Source of the DNA: Actinoplanes solisilvae
GTDB taxonomy: Bacteria > Actinomycetota > Actinomycetes > Mycobacteriales > Micromonosporaceae
Assembly (NCBI RefSeq): GCF_003999975.1
Contig: NZ_RJAC01000014.1
Span: 1-64,000 of the forward strand
Direction: 5' to 3'
Length of the DNA stretch: 64,000 bases
Shown: positions 26,066 through 35,618 of the stretch, piece by piece
Layout of the letters: every line of letters begins with the position of its first letter
How positions within the stretch are numbered: the first letter of the stretch is position 1
The notes under the pieces: generated by a model
Databases searched by the model: none
What the model saw: only the letters and a program-made list of their open reading frames with translations
Told to the model about the DNA's origin: nothing
Translations under genes and position numbers: made by a program

Positions 26066-28151
26066 GGCGTCGCGGCCCGGCGGCCCAGGGCGGTCACGAT
26101 CTGAGCTCGCGAGACGACGCCGAGCTTGGGATAGGCGCGGTAGAGGTGGGATTCGATGGTGCGCCGGGAGAGCAGGAGCCGCGCCGCGATGTCACTGTTG
26201 CTCAGCCCTTCGGCCGCCATCCGCACGATCTGGAACTCCTGCGGGGGGAGCTCGTCGAGGGAATCCACCGGACGTTCCCGGCTGCCCTCGCCCGCGGCCC
26301 GCAATTCCCGGCGGGTGCGTTCGGCCCACGAGACGGCCCCGATGGCGTCGAACGCGTCGCGTGCGGCGCGCAGGGGGCGGCGCGATTCGATCGCCCGGCG
26401 CTGCCGGCGGAGCCATTCGCCGTGCGCGAGGACGATGCGGGCCCGCATCATGGGCCAGCGCGACAGGTCCCGGCTCAGCGCCTCGTCGAAGCTGCTCTCG
26501 TCGTCGGCGAGCTGCATGCGGCCGACAAGCAACTGGACCTCGACCCACCGGGATCGGGCCTCGTCCGCCATGACCTCGCATTCCCGCAGGTAGGTCTCGG
26601 CCTCGGCCTGGTGCCCGGCGCGTACGGCCGCCTCGACGAAGTCGCCGGCGCTGTCTATCGCGCACAGCCGGTTGTAGGCGGCGTCGGCCGGTGTGCGGAT
26701 GCGGCGCAGATGCTCGTACGCCTCCGCGTGGCGGCCCCGGCCCAGTTCGAGGACGCCGCGGGCGTACTGCGCGAGGCTGACCAGATAGGCCGCGCCGGCC
26801 GGCACCGAGACCCGGTCGGCCTCTGCGGTCAGCGCCTCGACGGCGGTCTCGTCGCCGCGGAACGCGGCCACCGCGGACTGGGCGATCAGCGCACCGATCC
26901 GCCAGAACGGCCCCTGGGTCTCGACCGCCAGTCGTACCGCCTCGTCGGCGGCCGGAACCGCGAGGGTCAGGTCGCCGAGTTCGAGGGCCGCCCACGCCTG
27001 GATGGACAGCACCTGGGCCAGCAGGCGCAGTCGTCCCTGACTCCGTAGCTGACGCGCGGCCGCGTCCAGCAGCGGTACTCCCTCGTCGAAGGCCCCGGCG
27101 CGGCACACCGCCATTCCTCGCAGGCAGAGCCCCACTGCGTCGGGCGGCGTCGGGGTGCGGGCGACCTCGGTCAGCACCGCCGCGCCGCGTTCGATCGGCG
27201 CCGTACACATCTATATGTAGAGCAGACGCTGGTCGCCGGAGCCGGCGCCGATCCGGTCGGCGGCGGATTGCACGGCGTGGGCCTCGGCGCCCAGGCCGGC
27301 CCACAGGCAGCGAACGCTCGCCGCCGTCAGCAAGGTGAGCGCGAGATCCCCTCGCCCAGATCGGCCACGCGGGAGGCCATCGCCACCAGCTCGAGCACGC
27401 GGGGTGGATCGCCGGCCGGACCGACCCGGAACGCGTCCTCGAGCGCCATCGACTGCGCCTGGTGCACGAGGCCGAGGCGCAGCCCGCCGGCCTCGCCCAG
27501 CAGCCGGAGCACGGTGTCGCCGTCGCCGAGCTCGCTGGCCGCGGCGGCCGCCTGCAGCAGGAGCCCGCCCCGCTGCTCGGTCGTGGTCGCCATGCCGGCG
27601 GCACGTTCGGCCGCGCGCGACGCGAACGCCTGTTCGAGGCCGCGGGTGAGAGGCAGAAGCGTCTGCGCATCGACCAGCTCGCGCAGTGCCAACGGGTTCC
27701 CCTCCGCCTCGGCCAGCACCCGCGCGCGCGTCGCGGGCGGCAAACCGGGCCGCGCCAGCTCGATCAGCTCCTCGGACGCCTGGCCGCTGAGCGGTTCCAG
27801 GTGGAGTTCGGACAGCCCGGCCTGTTGCAACGGGCTGTCGTAGCCCTCGCGCAGCGCGGCGACCAGGACGATCGGGTCGGCGGCCAGGCGACGGGCGACG
27901 AACGCGAGTACGTCCGCGGTCGGACGGTCGAGCCACTGCGCGTCCTCGACGCGGATCAGCATCGGCGTGCGGGCGGCGGCGTCACCCAGCAGCTCCAGGA
28001 TGCCGAGCGCGATCAGGAACGGTTCCGGCGAGGGACCCTCGCTGAGCCCGAACGCGACCTCGACGGCCTGCCGCTGCGGCGGGGGCAGGTGCCGGGCCGA
28101 CGGGATCAGGCCCAGTTCGCGCCGGCGGCCCACCGTCACCCCCTCGTGCAT
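26062..28151 (-). pseudogene. Broken LuxR-family (LAL) regulator
   Basis: The N-terminal remnant begins at ATG 28151 (MHEGVTVGRRREL) and runs as an ATPase/tetratricopeptide LAL protein (RVEDAQWLDRPTADVLAFVA is Walker B). Right after GRRREL the text jumps to ARHLPPPQRQAVEVAFGL, so the Walker A region is missing. A one-base loss near 27347 shifts the frame. The second frame then meets an in-frame TAG at 27211-27213. After that the remainder to 26062 is intact, ending in a LuxR helix-turn-helix (EGLSNSDIAARLLLSRRTIE). Three separate lesions show decay. The 3' end overlaps the convergent amidase pseudogene by four bases. Confidence 0.85.
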
Positions 28152-28333
28152 CGGCCCATCATCTCGTACGCCGATGACGGGCTGGATCTCGTACGCCGAG
28201 GAAGTGCTGGTGGAAGCGGGTGTGGGAGATGACCACGGGGACCGGCGGCGCGCGGTGACAAACACCCCTTCGCCCTGGACGGTGACCTCCGGACGCTTGA
28301 ACGAGTGACCACCGAAGGCCGGGAGGACCGATC

Positions 28334-29998
28334 ATGAACGCCGACAACAGGGGTACGCGCGCCGCGGATCGTCTCGTCGAGGCATTGGAGAAGCAGGGCG
28401 TCGAGCGGATCTTCGGGGTGCCCGGGGCCAAGATCGACGCCGTCTACGACGCTCTGCTGGACAGTGGCATCGTGACCGTGGTCTGCCGGCACGAGCAGAA
28501 CGCCGCGTTCATCGCCGGAGCGCACGGACGGCTCACCGGGAACCCGGGCGTCGTCGTGGTGACCTCGGGGCCGGGCACGGCCAACCTGGCCACCGGGCTG
28601 TTGACGGCGAACACCGAGCAGGACCCGATGGTGGCCATCTGCGGCACGGTGCCGCGGACCGACCGGTTGAAGCGGACCCACCAGACCATGGACGCCGCCG
28701 CGCTGCTCGCGACCGTCACGAAATACACAGCCGAGGTCTCCGACCCCGACGACGTGGTCGAGGCGGTGGCGAACGCGTTCCGCGCGGCCACGACGGAGCC
28801 GAAAGGGGCCGCCGCGGTGGCGGTGCCCATCGACGTGCTCTCGGCGGTGACCGGCCATCGGCTGGCCCGGCGCACCTGGGCACCGGAGGCCGGGCCGGCA
28901 CCCGCGTGGGCGGTCCAGCAGGCGGCCGAGATGATCCGCGGCGCCGCCCGGCCGGTGCTGCTGGTCGGCCTGCGGGCCTCCGACCCGGGATCGGTCGCGG
29001 CGGTCCGCGAGCTCATCAGGGTCACCGGCATCCCGGTCGTCGAGACCTTCCAGGCCGCGGGCACCGTCCCGGCGGAACTGGAGGACCAGTACGCCGGCCG
29101 CGTCGGCCTGTTCCGCAACCAGCCCGGCGACATCCTGGTGTCACGCTCCGACGTGCTGGTCACCGTCGGGTACGACGCCGTCGAGTACGACCCCCGGCTC
29201 TGGAACCTCGGCGGCGGACGAACCGTCGTGCACATCGACTCCGTCGGCGCCTACCTCGACAACGACTACCAACCGGACCTGGAGCTGCGCGGTCACGTCG
29301 CGTCCACCGTCGCCGCGCTCACCCCGCTGCTGAAAAAGGTGCCGCCGAGCCCGGGTCTGGCCGAGGCCCGGCGGGGACTGGCCGCCATCGACGACGCCGC
29401 CCGGGACGCGTCGCACGGCACGCGCGGCCTCAACCCGGCCCGTGTCGTGCTGCTGCTGCGTGACCTGCTGCCCGAGGAGACCACCGTCGCGTGCGACATC
29501 GGGTCGGTGTACATCTACATGGCCCGCCACTTCCGGGTGCACGAACCACGGCGGCTGCTGTTCAGCAACGGACAGCAGACCCTCGGCGTCGCGCTGCCGT
29601 GGGCGATGTCGGCCAAACTGCTGCGCCCGGGCACCCCGGTGGTGTCGATCTCGGGCGACGGCGGGTTCCTCTTCTCGGCACAGGAACTGGAGACCGCCGA
29701 CCGGCTCGGCCTCGACTTCACGCACATCATCCTGCGCGACAACACGTACGACATGGTGGGCTTTCAGGAGATGCTCAAGTACGGGCGCAAGTCCGGTGTG
29801 CAGCTCGGCGACTACGGTGTTCCCGAGTTGGCGGCCGCGTTCGGGGCCCAGGGTTTCCGGCCCGGCACCGAGGAGGAGTTCGTCGAGGCGGTCCGCAAGG
29901 CGCTGGCGACCGACGGCCGCTCCATCATCGACGTGCCGGTCGACTACAGCCACAACACCGACCTCGGCGAAGTGCTCTCCCCGGACGCGTTCGAATGA
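28334..29998 (+). CDS. alsS: Catabolic-type acetolactate synthase (TPP-dependent)
   Basis: 554 residues. It condenses two pyruvates to 2-acetolactate. The catalytic glutamate lies in VVCRHEQNAAFIAGAHGRL (about residue 54), and the thiamine-diphosphate motif starts GDGGFLFSAQELETADRLGL near residue 440. No regulatory small-subunit gene follows. Instead an acetolactate decarboxylase overlaps by ATGA, which points to acetoin formation and not branched-chain amino acid synthesis. A ribosome site GGAGG lies seven bases before the ATG. Another member of the TPP family with a different 2-oxoacid is possible but less likely given the partner. Confidence 0.85.
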   Translation: MNADNRGTRAADRLVEALEKQGVERIFGVPGAKIDAVYDALLDSGIVTVVCRHEQNAAFIAGAHGRLTGNPGVVVVTSGPGTANLATGLLTANTEQDPMVAICGTVPRTDRLKRTHQTMDAAALLATVTKYTAEVSDPDDVVEAVANAFRAATTEPKGAAAVAVPIDVLSAVTGHRLARRTWAPEAGPAPAWAVQQAAEMIRGAARPVLLVGLRASDPGSVAAVRELIRVTGIPVVETFQAAGTVPAELEDQYAGRVGLFRNQPGDILVSRSDVLVTVGYDAVEYDPRLWNLGGGRTVVHIDSVGAYLDNDYQPDLELRGHVASTVAALTPLLKKVPPSPGLAEARRGLAAIDDAARDASHGTRGLNPARVVLLLRDLLPEETTVACDIGSVYIYMARHFRVHEPRRLLFSNGQQTLGVALPWAMSAKLLRPGTPVVSISGDGGFLFSAQELETADRLGLDFTHIILRDNTYDMVGFQEMLKYGRKSGVQLGDYGVPELAAAFGAQGFRPGTEEEFVEAVRKALATDGRSIIDVPVDYSHNTDLGEVLSPDAFE

Positions 29999-30768
29999 CC
30001 GGCCCGAACCTGCTCGGTGACATCCGCGGCCACCTGCGGCGCGAACTGTTCCAGAGCTCGACCGTCGGGGCCCTGCTCGCCGGGCTCGACGACGGCGACC
30101 TCACGATCGGGCAGCTGCTGGAGAACGGCGACTTCGGCCTGGGCACCTTCGACGCGCTCGACGGGGAGATGGTGGTGCTCGACAGCGTCTGCTACCACCT
30201 GCACTCCGACGGCACGGTCGACGTCGCCGGGACCGACACGACCACGCCTTTCGCCGCGGTCGTCGACTTCGTGCCCGACCTCACCGTCGCGTTGCCCTCC
30301 GGCCGCACCACCACACGATCCGAGCTGATCGAGCTGGTGGAGAGCCACGTCTCCGGGGACAACTACTTCTACGCGATCCGCGTCGACGCAGACGTCGCCT
30401 CGATCACCACCCGGACGGTGAGCCGCCAGGAGAAGCCGTACCCGGGTCTGCTGGAGGCCTCGCACGGGGAGGCCGTGCGGACCTTCGAGAACCTGCGGGG
30501 CACGATCGCCGGCTTCCGGTCCCCCGACTACGCCGGCACGGTCACGGTTCCCGGCTTTCACCTGCACTTCATCGACGACGAACGCAGGCGCGGCGGGCAC
30601 GTGCTGGAGTTCGAGCTGACCGGCGGGCAGGTCGGCGTCTGCCGCATCAGTGACCTGCGGTTGCGGCTGCCGGAGTCCGCGGCCTTCGGCCGCGCCGAGC
30701 TCACCGGGGACCAGGCCGGATCGGCCATCTCGGCGGCCGAGGGAGGCGTCCGCCCGCCCGTGCAGTGA
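29995..30768 (+). CDS. alsD: Alpha-acetolactate decarboxylase
   Basis: 257 residues from ATG 29995, overlapping alsS by four bases. It converts acetolactate to acetoin. The metal-binding histidines appear as FHLHFIDDERRRGGHVLEF (H189, H191 and H202), with the same spacing as in known AlsD/BudA enzymes. FQSSTVGALLAGLDDGDLTI and GDFGLGTFDALDGEMVVLDS are the usual N-terminal signatures. Together with alsS it forms a complete pyruvate-to-acetoin pathway, which is uncommon in actinomycetes as far as I know. Confidence 0.92.
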   Translation: MTGPNLLGDIRGHLRRELFQSSTVGALLAGLDDGDLTIGQLLENGDFGLGTFDALDGEMVVLDSVCYHLHSDGTVDVAGTDTTTPFAAVVDFVPDLTVALPSGRTTTRSELIELVESHVSGDNYFYAIRVDADVASITTRTVSRQEKPYPGLLEASHGEAVRTFENLRGTIAGFRSPDYAGTVTVPGFHLHFIDDERRRGGHVLEFELTGGQVGVCRISDLRLRLPESAAFGRAELTGDQAGSAISAAEGGVRPPVQ

Positions 30769-30832
30769 CGTCACTCAGGTTTCGGTGAGTCGTTCCTGCC
30801 ACGATGATCTGCATGACCATCACCCCGGTGAG

Positions 30833-31633
30833 ATGCCACTGATCTCCGTGGACCCCGTGCTGCCGGGCCGGGCCGCCGACGTGGCTGTCATGCACGCCTT
30901 CGCCGACCGGGCCCGGACCGACGGCGGCGCCCTGCTGGTGACCGGCGCGCCCGGTTGCGGCAAGTCGGCCCTGCTGGACGCCGCCGCCCGCTACGGCTCC
31001 GCGGCCGGTGCCCGGATCGTGCGCACGGCCGGCGGTTCCTGGCTCGGCACCAGCGACTACGCCGCCCTCGACCGGGTGCTCAGCCCGCTGCAGGACCGGC
31101 TGCACGACCAGCCGGCGGGCATCCGCGAGATCGTCCTCACCGCCCGCGAGGTCACGGCCGGGCCGGTGCCGGACCGTCTGGCCGTCTGCGCCGCGATCCT
31201 GCGCGGGCTGGTCGAGGAGGACGAGTCCCGGCTGGCGAAGGCGGTGGACGGTTACCTCGCGGCCGGCCGCCCGCTGCTGGCCGCCGCCGCCCTGGAGGAC
31301 GCCGGGGGCGCCGATCGGCTCCACCGGGCCTTCGACGCCTATCAGGCGGCCGGTGCGGTGGCCGACGCGCAGCGGGTGGGACGACGGCTGCGCCGCTGCG
31401 GTGAACTCCGTCGCGTCATGACTCCCCGGCCGGAGACCGGCTGGGCCAGCCTCACCGACGCCGAGCTGAAAGTCGTACGGGTAATCGCAACCGGCGCCAC
31501 CAACCGCGACGTCGCCCAGCGTCTGTTCATCTCGCACCACACCGTCAACGCCCACGTGCGCAACGTCTTCGCCAAGCTCGGCATCGCGTCGCGGGTGCAG
31601 CTGACCAACCTGGTGCGCGACAACGACGGCTGA
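30833..31633 (+). CDS. Miniature LuxR-family ATPase regulator (internally shortened LAL)
   Basis: 266 residues from ATG 30833. It joins the two ends of a LAL regulator: an N-terminal Walker A (TGAPGCGKSALLDAA) and a C-terminal LuxR helix-turn-helix (LTDAELKVVRVIATGATNRD, then VAQRLFISHHTVNAHVRNVF). Normal LAL proteins have about 900 residues. Here most of the ATPase and repeat region is missing, yet the frame stays open. It may be an in-frame deletion product that still binds DNA. It lies 64 bases after alsD in the same direction. Confidence 0.72.
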   Translation: MPLISVDPVLPGRAADVAVMHAFADRARTDGGALLVTGAPGCGKSALLDAAARYGSAAGARIVRTAGGSWLGTSDYAALDRVLSPLQDRLHDQPAGIREIVLTAREVTAGPVPDRLAVCAAILRGLVEEDESRLAKAVDGYLAAGRPLLAAAALEDAGGADRLHRAFDAYQAAGAVADAQRVGRRLRRCGELRRVMTPRPETGWASLTDAELKVVRVIATGATNRDVAQRLFISHHTVNAHVRNVFAKLGIASRVQLTNLVRDNDG

Positions 31634-31744
31634 TTCGCCCAGTCCCCACCGGAACGCGTCTAGACAGCATGAGCGATGTGGCGGAACGGGCCCCTCTCCT
31701 AGCTTCGAAAGTGTCAGCACGTCGCGCCGAGAAGGAGCATCGAA

Positions 31745-32548
31745 ATGCAGGGCTTCAGCTATCCACTGTCTCCCAAGGGCATCGCCAATCTGGCCTCGGC
31801 CCCGCCGTGGCACTACGCCGGCACCTCGATCAACATCGAGTTCTTCGCCGACCCGGCGGCCGCGGCGGCCTGCCTGCCCGAAGGTCTCACCCTCGAGCCG
31901 GACGCGCCCGGCAGTGGCGCGGCCGCCTTCTTCGACTGGCAGTACTCGGGCGACCACAAGGAATACCTGGATCCCGCCCACGCCTGCTACCAGGAGTTCT
32001 TCGTGCTGATCAACGCGCGATGGGGCAACGAGAAGGTGGCGTTCTGCCCCTACATCTACGTCGACAACGACGCCGCGCTGGCCCGGGGCTGGATCCAGGG
32101 CTTCCCGAAGAAGATCGGCACGATCCACCAGACACGGGCGTTCTCGCTGCCGGACTCGTCGGCCACGCCCGTGGTGGGCACCGGCGGCGAGTTCGCCGTA
32201 TCGGCGTCGTCGCGGGTGGGCTACCGCATCGTCAACGGCAGGATCACGCTCGAGAAGAAGGTCGAGGACCCCTCGGCGCTGATCGGCCGGCCGGTCGTCA
32301 ACATGCGCTACTTCCCGCGCCTGACCGTCGGGCAGTACGAGAACCCCGTCGTGCACGAACTGGTGCTCGCCAACATGCTCGACATGCAGGCCACCGACGT
32401 CTGGGCCGGCACGGGTGAGCTCGAGTTCCCGGTCGCCGTCGGCGAGGAACTGGCCGACCTCAACCTGCAGCGGGTCGGCCGCGGCGTGCGCATGAACCTG
32501 GGCTACACCGTCACCGAGGTCAAGACCTTGGTCGACTACACCGCCTGA
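31745..32548 (+). CDS. Acetoacetate decarboxylase family protein
   Basis: 267 residues. The family decarboxylates acetoacetate or related 3-oxoacids through a Schiff-base lysine. The IQGFPKKIGTIHQTRAF block carries the likely active-site lysine (K122 or K123). The C-terminal RVGRGVRMNLGYTV strand is also typical. Some members act on other substrates or make only a lyase/aldolase reaction, so the exact role is open. AAGGAG lies seven bases before the ATG. A strong hairpin terminator follows. Confidence 0.85.
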   Translation: MQGFSYPLSPKGIANLASAPPWHYAGTSINIEFFADPAAAAACLPEGLTLEPDAPGSGAAAFFDWQYSGDHKEYLDPAHACYQEFFVLINARWGNEKVAFCPYIYVDNDAALARGWIQGFPKKIGTIHQTRAFSLPDSSATPVVGTGGEFAVSASSRVGYRIVNGRITLEKKVEDPSALIGRPVVNMRYFPRLTVGQYENPVVHELVLANMLDMQATDVWAGTGELEFPVAVGEELADLNLQRVGRGVRMNLGYTVTEVKTLVDYTA

Positions 32549-32560
32549 CCACGCCGGACT

Positions 32561-32593
32561 GCGGGCGGCCGGGAGTCTGGCCCGGCCGCCCGC
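32561..32593. terminator. Strong hairpin after the acetoacetate decarboxylase gene
   Basis: GCGGGCGGCCGGG-AGTCTGG-CCCGGCCGCCCGC is a perfect 13-bp stem with a 7-base loop, 12 bases after the stop codon. It has no T-tract, which is common for actinomycete terminators. It shares its outer GCGGGCGGCC arm with the hairpin at 10535-10560. Confidence 0.75.
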
Positions 32594-32629
32594 CACGCCG
32601 TTCCTGGTCAGCGGATGGGCCCGGCGCGG

Positions 32630-32854
32630 TCACCCGCAGGCCGACATCACCAAGCCGGCGCTGGAGATCTCCTCGGCCTCGCCGCGCGGACCGGAGCCGA
32701 GGGCGTTCAGCTCAGCGTCACGCCCCTGCGGCGGGTCTGTCCTCCCCATGAGTCCGGACGCTACCGCGCCCGGCCCGAGCTGGGAAAAGACGCGCCGGCC
32801 GACTTCCAGGGCGGGGTCTTCATTCAGGAGGGCACGCTCGACATCCTCGATCAT
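32630..32854 (-). CDS. Small hypothetical protein coupled to the antiporter gene
   Basis: 74 residues from ATG 32854, overlapping the antiporter stop by ATGA, so it would be translated by re-initiation. It begins MIEDVERALLNEDPALEVGR and has mostly G/C third positions, as coding sequence here does. It has no membrane segment and no family that I recognise. It could be a small soluble partner of the antiporter or a chance frame. Confidence 0.4.
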   Translation of the reverse strand: MIEDVERALLNEDPALEVGRRVFSQLGPGAVASGLMGRTDPPQGRDAELNALGSGPRGEAEEISSAGLVMSACG

Positions 32855-34431
32855 GCCGGGCGGCGGCGGGTCTCGCGCACCTTCTCCTGGTCGATGACGT
32901 CCTGCACCGCGCGCAGCACCTCGTCGTCGATCTCGCCGCGGCGGTGCATGCCGATGATCGTGTCGTGCTTGTCGGCCAGCATCGCGAGCTCCAGGTCGAT
33001 GTACTGCCGTTGCTGCTCGGTGGCCCGCCGGCCCCGCCCCGGTTCGCCGTCGTGCAGGGAGCGCAGGCGGCGGTCGTACTCGATGCGGATCTGTTCGACC
33101 ACCTCGGGTGGGGTGCCCAGACGCCCGGCCAGCTCGGGCAGCTCGGCCAGGGCGTGCTCGGTCGACTCGACCTCGGCGCGATGGCGTTCCTGCTCGACCG
33201 AGCGGTCCTCGCCCATGTGCGCCCACCGCACCACGCGGGGCAGCAGCGGCGCCTGCACCAGCACCGTCACTCCGATCACCACCGCGGTCACGAAGATGAT
33301 CAGGTCGCGGTCGGGGAACGGCTCGCCCGAGGCGATCGTGTGCGGGACCGAGAGGGCGGCGGCCATCGAGACGGCCCCGCGGAAGCCGGCGCTCGCCATC
33401 ACCGCGCGGGGCCGGGAGCTGAGCCGTCGAGCCCGCTGGGACGGCCGTCGGTCGAGCGCCCGGATGATGTACGGCGAGACGAACAGCCAGCCGAACCGCA
33501 CGCCGATGATCACGCCGCAGACACCCGCGGCGATCAGCAGACCGCGCACCAGGCCAACGCTGCTCAAGCCGCGGACAGCGCTCTGCGCCTCCAGGCCGAC
33601 CAGCACGAACAGGGCGCAGTTGGCCAGGGCGGTCAGGAAGTTCATCACGGTGCGCACCTGCTGGCGGGCGTAGGCGGGGAACGCCAGCGGCGAGACCCGG
33701 CCGACCCACAGACCGCTGACCACGACCGCGAGCACGCCGGACACCTCGGCCGCCTCGGCGAGCAGGTAGGCGGCCAGCGGGGTGACCACGGCGAACAGGG
33801 TGTGCTGGAAGGCGTCCGTCAAGCGCTTACGGAACTGCAGGACGAGGTAGGTGACGGCCAGGCCGGTGACGACCCCACCGCCGTACGAGAGAACGAAGTT
33901 GACCCCGAGGCCGCCCCAGGAGAACTCCTCGTCGCCGATCGTGATCCCCACCGCCAGGGCGTAGAGGACGAGCGCCGTACCGTCGTTGACCAGGCTCTCG
34001 GCCCGCAACACGGTGCCGAGGCGGCGCGGCAGCACCCGGCCGAGAACACCGACGGCGGTCGCGTCGGTCGGCGCGATCGCGGCCCCCAGCACCCACGCCG
34101 GACCCCACGGGACGCCGAGCGCGTGCGTGACAACCGCCGCACCGGCCGCGGTCAGCACCACCAGAACCGTGCTGAGCAGCACGATCACCCGCAGGTCGCG
34201 CCGGATCTGCCGGATCGAGGACGTGAACCCCTCCCAGTAGAGCAGCACCGGCAGGAACAGCAGCAGCACCGCTTCCGGCGGCAGGTGCACCGCGCGCAAC
34301 GCGGGCACGAACCCGAGCAGGATCCCGGCGAGCAGCATCGGTACCGGGGGCGCCGCCCCGATCCGGCGAGCGACGCTGGCGCAGACCAGGATCGTGACGC
34401 CGAGCGCGACGACCAATTCGAGACTGGACAT
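32851..34431 (-). CDS. CPA1-family Na+/H+ antiporter
   Basis: 526 residues from ATG 34431. Twelve or so membrane helices span the first about 400 residues. The ion-binding pair is in ESLVNDGTALVLYALAV, with APTDATAVGVLG one helix earlier, as in NhaP/YjcE-type antiporters. A soluble tail of about 120 residues follows, rich in charged residues. It exchanges Na+ (or K+) for protons across the membrane. A small overlapping gene follows. Confidence 0.92.
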   Translation of the reverse strand: MSSLELVVALGVTILVCASVARRIGAAPPVPMLLAGILLGFVPALRAVHLPPEAVLLLFLPVLLYWEGFTSSIRQIRRDLRVIVLLSTVLVVLTAAGAAVVTHALGVPWGPAWVLGAAIAPTDATAVGVLGRVLPRRLGTVLRAESLVNDGTALVLYALAVGITIGDEEFSWGGLGVNFVLSYGGGVVTGLAVTYLVLQFRKRLTDAFQHTLFAVVTPLAAYLLAEAAEVSGVLAVVVSGLWVGRVSPLAFPAYARQQVRTVMNFLTALANCALFVLVGLEAQSAVRGLSSVGLVRGLLIAAGVCGVIIGVRFGWLFVSPYIIRALDRRPSQRARRLSSRPRAVMASAGFRGAVSMAAALSVPHTIASGEPFPDRDLIIFVTAVVIGVTVLVQAPLLPRVVRWAHMGEDRSVEQERHRAEVESTEHALAELPELAGRLGTPPEVVEQIRIEYDRRLRSLHDGEPGRGRRATEQQRQYIDLELAMLADKHDTIIGMHRRGEIDDEVLRAVQDVIDQEKVRETRRRPA

Positions 34432-34568
34432 GACCACCCCCGCGGATCAGGATGACAGCTCGGCCGCGAGTTACGCGAGGTCAGAGCGCGGGTGGTGGGC
34501 CAGGCGCTTGGCGTCCGGGTGTCGGCCGGGCCGTGAACCCTCAGCCCGTACGCCGGGACGGTCGCGAT

Positions 34569-35618
34569 TCAGTTCCCGTCAAGAGCCCGGTTCCGATCGC
34601 CTCTCCACGCCGTCTCCTTCTGCCCACCGAGGTGGAATGGCCAGCGGCGCCAGACCGCGACGTGCAGGATGATCGCCGGGCCGAGGGCACTGGCGGCGAC
34701 GAAGTTGACCCAGTCGTCGGTGCTCGCCCCGGGACGCCACGAGTAGCCGAGCGCGCCGGCCCGCAGCAGGCCGTAGAGCAGCGCGGAAAGTGCGGCCACC
34801 AGACCGAGTGCGGCCAGCCGCCCGGCCACCGGGGGCAGGCTGTCCAGCGGCCACGAACCCAGCAGCAGGCCCACGACCAGACCCGTGGCGACCACACAGC
34901 CACACACGGCGGCGATGCGGGGCGGCTCCGCAACCAGGCGAACCAGGGCGTACGACACCGTGGCGCCGCCGAGGACGAAGAGGTTCCCGGCCAGGTGGCG
35001 CCGGCGTACACGGGCCATCGGCCAGCCGCGCAGCGTCGAGTACGGCACCACCTGCCAGACGCCGAGCACCGCCAGCCACGCCCCGTACGAGGCCCCGTCC
35101 ACCGCGCCGCCGCGAACCAGCAACAGGTAGGCGGCCACGCCGACGATCCAGCACCCGGCCAGCGCGGCCGGGCCGGCCACGGCCTTCGGCAGCCCTCGCA
35201 CCGGCCGGCCCTGGTAGACGAGGGTGAGCTGAAGCATCGCCGCCGCGACCCCGGCCGCCAGCGGCAGCGTGCCGGGGAAGGTCGCCGTGTGCCCGGCGCC
35301 GGGGAACGGGTCGACCAGCGCCGCGGGATCGACCCGGTCGACCACGGCCTGGCCGAGGATCGTGCAGACGAACGCGGCGGCCGCCGTCGCGAGCGTGTCG
35401 GTCAGCGCCGGCCAGCGTCCGGGCAGCAGCGTCCCGGGCCAGTCGTCCCACCAGAATGCGATCATCAGGAGGAACGGCAGGCCGAACGTGACGATCGGCC
35501 CGGCGACCCGCAGCGCGGTCTCCCGATCACCCGCGGCGAGGACGATCGCCACGGTGAGAGGCAGGACCACGATCAGGCCGGCCAGGCCCGAGGCGGGCTG
35601 TGACGCGATTCTGGGCAT
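34569..35618 (-). CDS. Hypothetical multi-pass membrane protein
   Basis: 349 residues from ATG 35618, the first ATG after the frame becomes protein-like. About nine hydrophobic helices are seen, beginning with LAGLIVVLPLTVAIVLAAGD. There is no known transport signature. The family was not recognised. It stands alone, with 130-250 bases free on both sides. Confidence 0.65.
   Translation of the reverse strand: MPRIASQPASGLAGLIVVLPLTVAIVLAAGDRETALRVAGPIVTFGLPFLLMIAFWWDDWPGTLLPGRWPALTDTLATAAAAFVCTILGQAVVDRVDPAALVDPFPGAGHTATFPGTLPLAAGVAAAMLQLTLVYQGRPVRGLPKAVAGPAALAGCWIVGVAAYLLLVRGGAVDGASYGAWLAVLGVWQVVPYSTLRGWPMARVRRRHLAGNLFVLGGATVSYALVRLVAEPPRIAAVCGCVVATGLVVGLLLGSWPLDSLPPVAGRLAALGLVAALSALLYGLLRAGALGYSWRPGASTDDWVNFVAASALGPAIILHVAVWRRWPFHLGGQKETAWRGDRNRALDGN

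Noticed and set aside
28136..28858. A minus-strand 240-codon frame at the alsS start
   Set aside because: It is antisense to alsS, whose TPP and catalytic-Glu motifs are intact.
28334..29998. Anabolic acetolactate synthase (IlvB)
   Set aside because: No ilvN or ilvC follows; the overlapping partner is acetolactate decarboxylase, which points to the catabolic type.
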